DNA of 16,747 nt from VRUB01 sp046758085 (GTDB lineage Bacteria; Pseudomonadota; Gammaproteobacteria; Acidiferrobacterales; SPGG2): NCBI GenBank assembly GCA_046758085.1, contig JBHHZP010000074.1, positions 1-16,747 of the forward strand, read 5' to 3'. The notes under the pieces are model-generated. The model was not told where the DNA came from, ran no database searches, and saw only the letters and a list, made by a program, of their open reading frames with translations. Shown here one piece after another: positions 7,901 through 14,692 of this stretch (the stretch's first letter is position 1; the number at the start of each line of letters is the position of its first letter). Made by a program: the position numbers and the translations under genes.

Positions 7901-8986
7901 ATGAGTAGAAAAAGCATGGCCATGAAGCAAGAACGGGTCGTCGTTGTCTCACCCCAGAAATCGGGCACGCACCTAATTCAGGAGCTAATGGTGCACCTGG
8001 GCTACGGCATGTCAGGCGACTCTAGAATCACCCCCGACATCCAACCAAGGTTTACCGCTGAGGACAGGGCGACGCTACGCCAGTTCGCGCTGTCGGAACA
8101 AGAGCAAGAATATTATGACCGGAGTTCCGCTCACATGCGTGACGCCCTTGATTGGGAGGCCTGGCTGCGCGTCGCGCGTAGCTGGCAGATGCGCCTAGGC
8201 GCTCCTGTGGAGAACCGCTACGGAACGGATATCGCGCAAGGCATGGAATCCGCCTACCAGAGTACAAAGTTGATGCGCATGCGCTTTTCCGAAACGCCAC
8301 CCAACATCTGTTGGATTTATCACCAGTTTGACGTCAAGACAGTCGACGGACTGTTTCTGCGGGAGTGGAGCGAGACCCAACGGCCGAAGATCATATTGAA
8401 CATGCGCGACCCAAGGGACGTCATGGTGTCGTTTGTGAATTATCTGTGCGGTCATACCGGGCGCGGCTTTGGGAATTTTGCCGTCTATCAAGTGATGTCA
8501 CGCACACTGAGCAAGATCGACTCCTTCGAGGACAAGCTCACCTATGCGCTGGAGGATATCAACTTTCCGGGGCACGGTGACCTTCGCGACCTCTATTGGC
8601 TTTTCAATCACCCGTATGTCTGCACAGTTCGCTTCGAAGAGCTTATCGGCTCGAAAGGAGGTGCGTCACACGAGTTGCAAGTTAGCGCAATTCAACGGAT
8701 TCTCACGCATTTAAACATCAGCGACGATCCTGAAGAGCTTGCCGAGAAAGTCTACAATCCACATGCATTCACGTTTCACAAGGGCAAAACTGGATCGTGG
8801 CAAAAATACTTCACTCCGCGGCACCTCGAACTTTGCGAAAAGCGGTTTGGCGAGGTTCTGGATCTGTTCGGATACCGCGAGGAGCAGGAGGATTGGCATG
8901 GACATAGTCGCGATAGAAGAGTTATCAAGCGAGCAACTTTGGGATCTACTCGTGTTGGCCGAGCAGGAATCCCACCAGCTCAGTGA
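7901..8986 (+). CDS. PAPS-dependent sulfotransferase
   Basis: A 361-residue protein of the Sulfotransfer_1 type. It carries the 5'-phosphosulfate-binding loop SPQKSGTHL (residues 17-25) and the 3'-phosphate motif RDPRDVMVS (169-177), both diagnostic. It should transfer sulfate from PAPS to a hydroxyl or amine; the acceptor is not evident. The ATG at 7901 follows the aminotransferase stop by 4 bases, and an in-frame ATG further upstream (7868) lies inside that gene. The 140-residue spacing between motifs is longer than in short bacterial enzymes. The family fold should end near DLFGYREEQ. The last 29 residues are read entirely inside the start of the carbamoyltransferase gene in another frame, suggesting loss of an earlier stop. 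No PAPS-synthesis genes are in the window. Confidence 0.88.
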   Translation: MSRKSMAMKQERVVVVSPQKSGTHLIQELMVHLGYGMSGDSRITPDIQPRFTAEDRATLRQFALSEQEQEYYDRSSAHMRDALDWEAWLRVARSWQMRLGAPVENRYGTDIAQGMESAYQSTKLMRMRFSETPPNICWIYHQFDVKTVDGLFLREWSETQRPKIILNMRDPRDVMVSFVNYLCGHTGRGFGNFAVYQVMSRTLSKIDSFEDKLTYALEDINFPGHGDLRDLYWLFNHPYVCTVRFEELIGSKGGASHELQVSAIQRILTHLNISDDPEELAEKVYNPHAFTFHKGKTGSWQKYFTPRHLELCEKRFGEVLDLFGYREEQEDWHGHSRDRRVIKRATLGSTRVGRAGIPPAQ

Positions 8987-9851
8987 AACCCTGCAGGACC
9001 TGGGCATTGCCTTGGTCATGTTTGATCAGTCGACGCGTACGCGCATGTCAACGCTGCGTGCGTGTGCCTCAAAGGGCGCCTCTGTCATCGAGGTCGATGT
9101 TAACAAGACCCAAACACCCTTCGGTGAGTCATTTGATGACATGGTCTCGATGATCACGTTATATAATGACTGCGTGGTTATCCGCGATGCCAAGAACACG
9201 GATAATTTGGCTCGCTGGCGCAAAAATCAGCATTGTCCGGTGATAAACGCCCTCAACAAGCGGGAACACCCCACCCAGGCCCTAGCTGATCTGCTCACCA
9301 TTCAGCAGGAGTTCGGTCATTTCAGAAACCTGGCGGTCCTGTACACCGGTCCAATCAACAATACCTCGCGCTCGCTGTGCCTCGCACTGGCAAAGGTGAG
9401 AGTCCGCAGGATCAGCATCTGCGCGCCTCCGTCGTTGATCGAAGACGCCGACCGCCAGGAGCTTGTCCGTGCGTTGCAATCGAGCCCGGCCTCGTTGAGT
9501 CTCTTCGACACGATGCAGGATGTCGAACGCGACGGCGACCACTATGATGTGTTCTACGCCTGCCGATGGGCGTCGATGGGCGAGAGCCCACCGGTGCAAA
9601 ACTGGCGTGATGACGTAGGCCACGCACGTATAACCAGGCGCCATCTCGACATCATCGGTAAACCCTCTTCGATCGTGATGCACGACCTACCGGCGCATCG
9701 CGGGGAAGAAATCGAGGGCGCCTTACTTGATTTGCCGGCAAGCCGCATCATGCCGCAGGCGCGGAACAAGATTTTTGGCATAGCTGCCAGCCTGGACTAC
9801 GCGCTTGACCGAGGCGTTCGCCAGCCTATCAGAGCCGAAATGGGTACATAA
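8898..9851 (+). CDS. Atypical ornithine/aspartate carbamoyltransferase-family enzyme
   Basis: A 317-residue protein with the carbamoyl-phosphate signature STRTR (45-49), Arg96, HPTQ (124-127) and Asn154-Asn155. The ornithine-side SMG motif is kept (226-228), but the Asp four residues before it is Cys222. The HCLP motif of ornithine carbamoyltransferases reads HDLP (262-265), and the stretch after it (RGEEI ... QARNKIFGI) is more like aspartate carbamoyltransferase. It should carbamoylate an amine; given its neighbour, L-2,4-diaminobutyrate or a derivative is a reasonable guess. The ATG at 8898 has AGGAGCAGGAGG upstream; reading further upstream runs through the sulfotransferase and adds no family sequence. 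The N terminus is somewhat short for the family. It overlaps the sulfotransferase by 89 bases. A toxin-resistant paralogue is an alternative role. Confidence 0.87.
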   Translation: MDIVAIEELSSEQLWDLLVLAEQESHQLSETLQDLGIALVMFDQSTRTRMSTLRACASKGASVIEVDVNKTQTPFGESFDDMVSMITLYNDCVVIRDAKNTDNLARWRKNQHCPVINALNKREHPTQALADLLTIQQEFGHFRNLAVLYTGPINNTSRSLCLALAKVRVRRISICAPPSLIEDADRQELVRALQSSPASLSLFDTMQDVERDGDHYDVFYACRWASMGESPPVQNWRDDVGHARITRRHLDIIGKPSSIVMHDLPAHRGEEIEGALLDLPASRIMPQARNKIFGIAASLDYALDRGVRQPIRAEMGT

Positions 9852-9997
9852 TCGCATCCGAAGTTTGCGTGCTGTTTGTCGCCAGCGTGCTCGTGATGCA
9901 GGTTCAAATACTCATTATCGTTCTCGAGGTAGGACAAATTATCCGAGAACGCGCACTACTGCCTAACTTGTTGGGCTTGGCCGGTGCGGCAAGCCAG
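9848..9997 (+). pseudogene. LysE/RhtB exporter remnant
   Basis: This stretch matches the start of the intact exporter gene at 11747. ATAATCGCATCCGAAG aligns with ATGATTGCATCCGAAG, and by eye 47 of the first 54 bases agree. A clean gap equal to 11801-11902 (102 bases, 34 codons including the PGPDTVF motif) follows. Homology then resumes through codons reading IIVLEVGQIIRERALL and LLGLAGA, and fades near 9997. The start codon is ATA and the rest of the gene is absent. If the ATA was ATG, the gene began at ATGA overlapping the carbamoyltransferase stop, the classic arrangement of translationally coupled genes. So the biosynthetic run once ended with its own exporter. Confidence 0.85.
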
Positions 9998-10409
9998 GTT
10001 TTCTATACTTGCCGTCGGCGCCCATTGGTTCCGTGAAGGGCATGTCCTTGCCCGATCCGGCCGAAGCCCCAAGAGCGGGACGGGGGCCAAGATTAGCTGG
10101 GGTAATCAATGAATTAGATATTATCGTTTGTAGGGACTTAAATCGCCGACAACACTCAAAGTAGCGCATTACGAAAGCTATTTCGTGATGACGCGGAAGT
10201 TGAATGTGAGTGACCCTGGATCGGTTGGGCGGGGTCGACAGGTTAGGCCGCATTCTCCGGGTTGTAGGACTTCACCAAACCTTACCACACATGGACGCGT
10301 GGGCGTGACGCAGGAGACTGCGTACGCGGCCCCGCCCCTCCTCATTCGCATGTAGCACACGCTCCGCACGGGTCAGGGACGCAGCCGTGCCAGGCGGGGA
10401 GGTACGGTT
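9998..10409. other. Intergenic region before the HD-GYP gene, with a hairpin
   Basis: No gene is recognised. The one clear structure is a hairpin, CATTACGAAA (10167-10176) and TTTCGTGATG (10181-10190) around GCTA, a 10-pair stem with one G-U pair. The minus strand reads a short run GKDMPFTEPMGADGKYRK near 10010-10065 that looks protein-like but has no recognised parent. GGGGAGG at 10396-10402 is the HD-GYP ribosome binding site. Confidence 0.5.
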
Positions 10410-11663
10410 ATGAGAAGGAAGGTTGTGGTCGATGAATTGAAACACGGCATGTACGTCAGTGCGCTGGATCGCCCGTGGCGTCAGACACCGTTTCTGTTCA
10501 AGGGCTTTGAGATCACCAACGACGGGCAGCTGACCGAGCTAAAGCGGTGCTGTCGGTACGTCTACGTCGACGATGCGCACGAGAGCGCAATCACCGTCCG
10601 CGTCGCCTGGGCGAAGCAGGGGGCGGCGGAGCAAAGACCTCGCCGTCGCATCGTCGCCAGGAACGGCAACGCGGCGCAGCCGCGACAGGCACACGCGGAT
10701 AAGATCACCGTTGAGCAGGAAGTCGAAGTGATTCGCGAGACCTATGACGAGGCCACGGTGCTCATCCAGACCATCATGGAAGACGTGCACCAAGGTAAGA
10801 GCATCGACACCGAGGGCGCGAAGAAGGTGGTGGCCGCCATGGTCAAAAGCGTGTTTCGTAATCCAGACGCCCTGGTTTGCTTCGCCCAGCGAAAGAAACG
10901 CGAGCACTATTCCGCGCTTCATTGTCTCCGCGTCTGCATCTTCGCACTTGCCTTCGGACGCCATCTGGGTTTTGGGGAAGAGGAGCTGAATCTCCTCGGT
11001 CTAGGGGCGCTATTACACGACATCGGCAAGATGCGGGTGCCCGATGCCATCTTAAACAAACCCGGCAAGCTCACCGAACGCGAATACGAGATCATGAAGA
11101 GCCACGTGCCCATGGGCGTGAAGATTCTGAAACGCACCGGCGCCATCCCGCCCCGAGCGCTCGACGTCGTACGCCATCATCATGAGCGGCACGCCGGTCA
11201 CGGTTACATGGATGGGCTTGAGGGCGATCAGATCAGCCAGTTCGGCCGGATCAGTGCGATCGTGGATGTCTACGATGCCCTGACCAGTGACCGGAACTAT
11301 GAGGTCGGGATTCCCGCTCGGGTGGCGCTCAAGAATATGTATGAGCGGGGAGGCGTGGATCTCGATCCGGCGCTCTTCGATGAGTTCATCCAATGCATCG
11401 GCGTTTATCCGATCGGCAGTGTTGTCGTGCTTAATACCGCCGAGGTCGGGGTGGTGAGGATGTTGAACTGCGAGCAGCGCTTGAAGCCGCAAATTGCACT
11501 GGTGACGAAACCGGATAAGACTCGTTACCCGGTCATACTGGTGGTGGACCTGGCTCGCGAGACTGCGCCCACGGGTGACCCCTATCAGATTATCAATGTT
11601 GTCCCGCCGGCGATGTTCAACATCGAGCCGGTCGACTACCTGCCGGTAAAGGCAGTGGCTTAA
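10410..11663 (+). CDS. HD-GYP-type cyclic-di-GMP phosphodiesterase, divergent GYP
   Basis: A 417-residue protein. Residues 1-50 match the DUF3391-like head often found before HD-GYP domains (VVDELKHGMYVSALDRPW ... FKGFEI). A charged linker follows, then the HD-GYP domain (about 165-350): a His in the HCLRV segment, His203-Asp204 in LLHDIGK, HHHER (256-260) and ALTSDR. The family cleaves cyclic-di-GMP. The signature HHExxDGxGYP reads HHERHAGHGYM, changing the Asp before Gly to Ala and the GYP Pro to Met. Metal ligands seem intact, so activity is possible. GGGGAGG lies 7 bases before the ATG. It sits between the dead and the intact LysE genes, so a functional tie to that locus is doubtful; motility or biofilm control is the generic role. 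Confidence 0.9.
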   Translation: MRRKVVVDELKHGMYVSALDRPWRQTPFLFKGFEITNDGQLTELKRCCRYVYVDDAHESAITVRVAWAKQGAAEQRPRRRIVARNGNAAQPRQAHADKITVEQEVEVIRETYDEATVLIQTIMEDVHQGKSIDTEGAKKVVAAMVKSVFRNPDALVCFAQRKKREHYSALHCLRVCIFALAFGRHLGFGEEELNLLGLGALLHDIGKMRVPDAILNKPGKLTEREYEIMKSHVPMGVKILKRTGAIPPRALDVVRHHHERHAGHGYMDGLEGDQISQFGRISAIVDVYDALTSDRNYEVGIPARVALKNMYERGGVDLDPALFDEFIQCIGVYPIGSVVVLNTAEVGVVRMLNCEQRLKPQIALVTKPDKTRYPVILVVDLARETAPTGDPYQIINVVPPAMFNIEPVDYLPVKAVA

Positions 11664-11746
11664 GGCAGTCGCGGGGAGAGGCCACGGCTAGCGAGGAAAT
11701 GAGTTTCGTTCGCCGGGGAAGTGTCGGCTGCGGCTGAAACGGGCAT

Positions 11747-12448
11747 ATGATTGCATCCGAAGTTTATGTGCTGTTTATCGCCAGCGTGCTAGTCATGCAG
11801 ATCACGCCGGGCCCGGATACTGTGTTTGTTGTGTCGAACGGTATCTACGGCGGGTATCGGCGAGGATTGCTCTGCGCGACCGGCTTCACGACGGCCGGGC
11901 TGATTCAAATACCTATTATCGTCCTCGGTGTAGGAAATATTATCCGGAAAAGCGCGGTGCTGTATGACTTGTTGTGCTTGGCCGGGGCGTTATACCTGCT
12001 GTACATGGGTTACGGCATGATCAGAAACGCCCAGCAGGCACAAATTTCTTTAGAGCATTTTAACAAGAGGCGAGAGCACACGGGCCAGGTGTTTTGGGGA
12101 GGATTCCTCAACAATCTGCTTAACCCAAAGGTCATTGTGTTTATGCTTGCCATCATTCCACTGTTTGTGGATCCGCGGGGTAACGTACCAATCCAGCTGT
12201 TCATATTGGCCGTAACCATGAAGCTGTGTGGTCTGGCGGTAAATTCGACCTACGCCGTGATAGGCGGAACAGCCAGCCGAATCTTCCAGTCTCGATGTCA
12301 CATCCTCTATTGGCAAAGAGTTCTTTCTGGCGCCGTGGTGGTGTTGCTTGGCCTCGCATGGTTGGGGCTTAACCCCGTTTTCGATGGGCACCTGACCGAG
12401 CACATCGGTGGGCTGCTGTCGCCCTCAAGGGTTCCGGTACATGGGTAG
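11747..12448 (+). CDS. LysE/RhtB-family amino-acid exporter
   Basis: A 233-residue membrane protein with the family's opening segment and the PGPDTVFVVSNGIYGGYRRG motif (residues about 21-40). Hydrophobic segments follow near 45-65, 70-90, 115-135, 150-170 and 190-210, and the GGFLNNLLNPKVIVF motif lies near residue 120. LysE/RhtB proteins export amino acids or derivatives by proton antiport. Length is slightly above the usual 205-215, with a polar tail. No good Shine-Dalgarno sequence precedes the ATG. A truncated sister copy follows the carbamoyltransferase at 9848-9997, so this copy may now serve as exporter for that pathway's product (inference). The stop overlaps the next gene by 8 bases. 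Confidence 0.92.
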   Translation: MIASEVYVLFIASVLVMQITPGPDTVFVVSNGIYGGYRRGLLCATGFTTAGLIQIPIIVLGVGNIIRKSAVLYDLLCLAGALYLLYMGYGMIRNAQQAQISLEHFNKRREHTGQVFWGGFLNNLLNPKVIVFMLAIIPLFVDPRGNVPIQLFILAVTMKLCGLAVNSTYAVIGGTASRIFQSRCHILYWQRVLSGAVVVLLGLAWLGLNPVFDGHLTEHIGGLLSPSRVPVHG

Positions 12449-12794
12449 AATCAAAGCGCTTTTTTCCAGGGGAAAGGTACCTGAGCTGGCAGACACCACG
12501 CGCGTCGTGGGCGCGCGGTTGATTGCACGCATGCTCAGAGACTTGGGCCGCGAGCGGGGTCTGGTCGTGGACGACGTCGTTTGGCTACCCGATCCCGCAA
12601 ACCGGCAAGCCCAGGCGTATGTGTTAACTGTCACTTGGGGTGGTCGCACTGGGCGGCAGATCTTCCCCCGCAAATACCTCGACGGCGTCACGGAGAGCGA
12701 TGTCATACGCAGACGTGCTATGACTGCCCTCAAGTCACTGCTGGACCCGTCTTCGATTTGGCGAGCGCAAGGCAGTTACCATGAGGTTCGTTAG
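12441..12794 (+). CDS. Hypothetical protein, 117 aa
   Basis: The start MGRIKALFSRG at 12441 overlaps the exporter stop by 8 bases, suggesting translational coupling; an in-frame ATG at 12408 lies inside the exporter and is less likely. The protein is soluble, basic and Arg-rich, with no signal peptide or membrane segment (GARLIARMLRDLGRERGL, YVLTVTWGGRTGRQIFPRK). I do not recognise a family. Its end overlaps the next ORF by 14 bases. The chained overlaps and a plausible codon pattern support a real gene. Confidence 0.6.
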   Translation: MGRIKALFSRGKVPELADTTRVVGARLIARMLRDLGRERGLVVDDVVWLPDPANRQAQAYVLTVTWGGRTGRQIFPRKYLDGVTESDVIRRRAMTALKSLLDPSSIWRAQGSYHEVR

Positions 12795-13071
12795 CCTACT
12801 AATCGCGCTGTTGTACCTCTGGCCAGCCTGGGGTTCGGCAAATCAAAGCACGTGCGTCGGAGCAGGCTGCGGCGCCTCAGCCACCGTCGCCTTCAAGATC
12901 GTTATTCCGCCACGCCCCCTTAGCACACGCCTGCTCCCGGTCTCGGTTGCCCGCTACGACGAAAAGAACCCTGTTAGCAAAAACGCCGACGGCGCTATCC
13001 GACCTGATGAGACTGGCTACGTCCTATCAAAAAACGACGAGAGGCGTTTCTATACCGTAGCCAAACCGTGA
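12781..13071 (+). CDS. Small secreted hypothetical protein, 96 aa
   Basis: MRFVSLLIALLYLWPAWGSA is a good Sec signal peptide, probably cut near residue 20. The mature part has two Cys close together (TCVGAGCGAS) and a beta-strand-like stretch ATVAFKIVIPPR, then a polar C terminus. The two Cys could form a disulfide in the periplasm. The family is not recognised. The ATG overlaps the previous gene by 14 bases, with CAAGG about 8 bases upstream. It would be third in the exporter run. Confidence 0.6.
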   Translation: MRFVSLLIALLYLWPAWGSANQSTCVGAGCGASATVAFKIVIPPRPLSTRLLPVSVARYDEKNPVSKNADGAIRPDETGYVLSKNDERRFYTVAKP

Positions 13072-13354
13072 AAGGGCTGGGCCGAATGTCGCTGCAAGTG
13101 TGCCAAAGACGAACGCGACGTTCGGGGCTACGAAAAACCTCGTTGATCTTGTTAACTCCCTGTAATGTAAATGGTTGAGAGAACTCTCGATTGTAGACTT
13201 GCTGCACACGTTTACACACCCTAGCGCATTTGCTTTCGACTATTTTGTAGTGGTAGGTGTCCCATGCATCGGCGTGGCGCGATGTACCCGAGGTCTCCGC
13301 GCCATATGCGAAGCCACCTAGCATAAACAGAAGCAAGAAGATTCTATCTGTCAT
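12995..13354 (-). CDS. Possible small secreted protein, 119 aa, convergent
   Basis: MTDRIFLLLFMLGGFAYGA reads as a signal peptide, and GAGAGG lies about 5 bases before the ATG. The mature part has three Cys (KCARVCKRV and WHTCSD). The last 77 bases overlap the previous gene on the other strand, and the C-terminal Arg-rich sequence is probably not native, so a frameshift or lost stop is likely. No family is recognised. The signal peptide and ribosome binding site are the evidence. Confidence 0.4.
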   Translation of the reverse strand: MTDRIFLLLFMLGGFAYGAETSGTSRHADAWDTYHYKIVESKCARVCKRVQQVYNREFSQPFTLQGVNKINEVFRSPERRVRLWHTCSDIRPSPFTVWLRYRNASRRFLIGRSQSHQVG

Positions 13355-13491
13355 TCGCCTCTCGACGCCGAATCGTATTTGTAAACACAGATTTCCATTG
13401 TCCGATGTCCCTGCGTCTCAAACACCCTCAGATAACCTCTCTCCTTAGCATAATCGCCCCATCGATCGAAGTAGGATTTGCCCTCATAAAG

Positions 13492-13538
13492 AAAGACCCC
13501 ATACGTGGCGTAGCCCCGCCTTCCGGGCGTGTCTTTTT
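13492..13538. terminator. Likely intrinsic terminator
   Basis: AAAGAC (13492-13497) pairs with GTCTTT (13531-13536), enclosing a GC-rich CCCG/CGGG inner stem around CCTTC at 13515-13527, and a T5 run ends the structure. The A-rich left arm also makes it usable on the minus strand, for instance for transcripts coming from 13900. No clear gene is immediately adjacent on either side. Confidence 0.55.
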
Positions 13539-14172
13539 GTGTTTTAGCTTTGTCCGCTCGTGCTCAGCACATGGGCAGTGCCAAGATTCGGATGACCGGC
13601 AAACGGTATCTCCCGGTCCGGCGTGAAAATGCGTAGCAGGATCGAGAAACTTGAGAAGCATCCTTAACACAGGAAACGAGGCTGCACGAGATGTGCATCT
13701 GATTCTCCCAGGAAAAGGGAAAGCGGAAATTTCTGAGCCCGGCGTTTCGTTTGGTCGCCACACAAAAGCAATCGACTAGATTCACGATATATCTTTAGGC
13801 GGTGTACGACCGAACGCCGCGATAGAATTACGTGTGTGGCCGGAAGGTATGACATTGATGAGCTATGAGAGATTAAGTCCAGCAATCGTTCACTCTGAAG
13901 GTACTGGCCGAATTCGTAAAGCTTACACCATATACGGAAGGAGGCTGATTTTGGGTTTTGGTACACTCACTTGAGTCGGGCCACCAGGACTATGATTATG
14001 ATCGCGGTATTGATATGGATCGCTGTTCGACGCGGCCAGATTGAACGCGGCAGTTTCTTTTGTGCTAAATCTGTGACAGCGCGTCCTTAGTTCTCACTGA
14101 ATGTGACAGTCTGTGGCTGAGTGGCGAGCGGCGCAAGTGGTTGATTTGATTTAACACATGTCCTTGACTGCT

Positions 14173-14222
14173 GTGTCTTTTAATCAGAGGGTCGTTGATT
14201 CGATTCCAACATGGTTGCCACC
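14173..14222 (+). pseudogene. Degenerate tRNA 3'-half fragment
   Basis: CTTTTAATCAGAGGGTCG resembles the anticodon-loop to variable-loop part of a tRNA-Lys with TTT anticodon. It is followed by a T-arm GTTGA-TTCGATT-CCAAC (14194-14210) with one mismatch, then ATGGTTGCCACC. The anticodon stem does not pair. GTGGCTGAGTGGCGAG, about 60 bases upstream, looks like a D-arm of another tRNA class, but the spacing is wrong for one molecule. It is a relic or chance mosaic, not a functional tRNA. Confidence 0.4.
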
Positions 14223-14278
14223 CCTATGTCCCAGCACTGTCCCATCCATAGCTAACTGTCTGATTTTTTTTGGGTGCT

Positions 14279-14305
14279 ACAGGTTCGAATCCTGTTGCGG
14301 GCGCC
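14279..14305 (+). pseudogene. tRNA 3'-end fragment
   Basis: A perfect T-arm ACAGG-TTCGAAT-CCTGT (14279-14295) is followed by the acceptor strand TGCGGGC, discriminator G and CC. The rest of a tRNA is absent: a T8 run lies directly upstream where the anticodon arm should be. This fits an attachment-site-type 3' end left by an integrated element. The parent isotype is not clear. Confidence 0.55.
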
Positions 14306-14692
14306 GCTCCTAGCTAACCCTTCTCCAGCGAGCGGCCGCTCTACGTTCAGCCGTACGTTGTTCCATTCAGTGCCGGGCTGCCTTTTCGAGGGCGGCACGG
14401 ACGAGCGCGCGTACTGCTTAATCCATGACTTCGCAGGCACGCTCGTGGTCGAGGCCGCAGATGTCCCTGAATACGACGAGCGATTTAACGCCGAGTGCCG
14501 CTCGTCAGCTAGAAACTGCCGAATATCGGCAATAACGCAAATCAAACACCGTGTGCTAACTCACACTAACTTGTCCCTGGTGCCTCAACACTATGAATTT
14601 TAACCAATTTTTTGTCGCAGGCGTGGTACGGGCTCAGGCACAATTGTTGCACGCCGTTGTTTTGGTCGTACCTAACAGGCGGACGCCAAAAG

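Larger units (their letters stand above)
13355..14692. other. Gene-poor region
   Basis: No convincing protein gene is seen across about 1.3 kb. It contains the terminator at 13492-13538, a marginal 38-codon ORF at 13858-13974 (MSYERLSPAIVHSEG...), two TGTGACAG strings near 14072 and 14105, two tRNA 3'-end fragments, and about 300 bases (14307-14600) whose readings on both strands have no recognised relatives. The mix suggests old insertion and decay. Confidence 0.5.

Noticed and set aside
9963..10253. Minus-strand ORF containing GKDMPFTEPMGADGKYRK
   Set aside because: No start signal and no recognised family; much of it lies across the LysE ghost and intergenic hairpin. It may be a fragment of a lost gene.
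10384..10411. Group II intron domain V (AGCCGT ... ACGGTT) just before the HD-GYP gene
   Set aside because: The hairpin is about six bases too short and lacks the GAAA tetraloop and bulge. The resemblance is probably chance from a ribosome binding site.
13428..13763. Minus-strand 111-residue ORF with KKTRPEGGATPRMGSFF
   Set aside because: That segment is a read-through of the terminator hairpin at 13492-13538, not protein-coding sequence.
13858..13974. 38-codon ORF MSYERLSPAIVHSEG...
   Set aside because: Only a poorly spaced GGAAGG upstream and no recognised family; too short to call.
14252..14545. Minus-strand ORF ending GARNRIRTCST
   Set aside because: This peptide is the well-known spurious translation of a tRNA 3' end; the rest has no recognised relatives.
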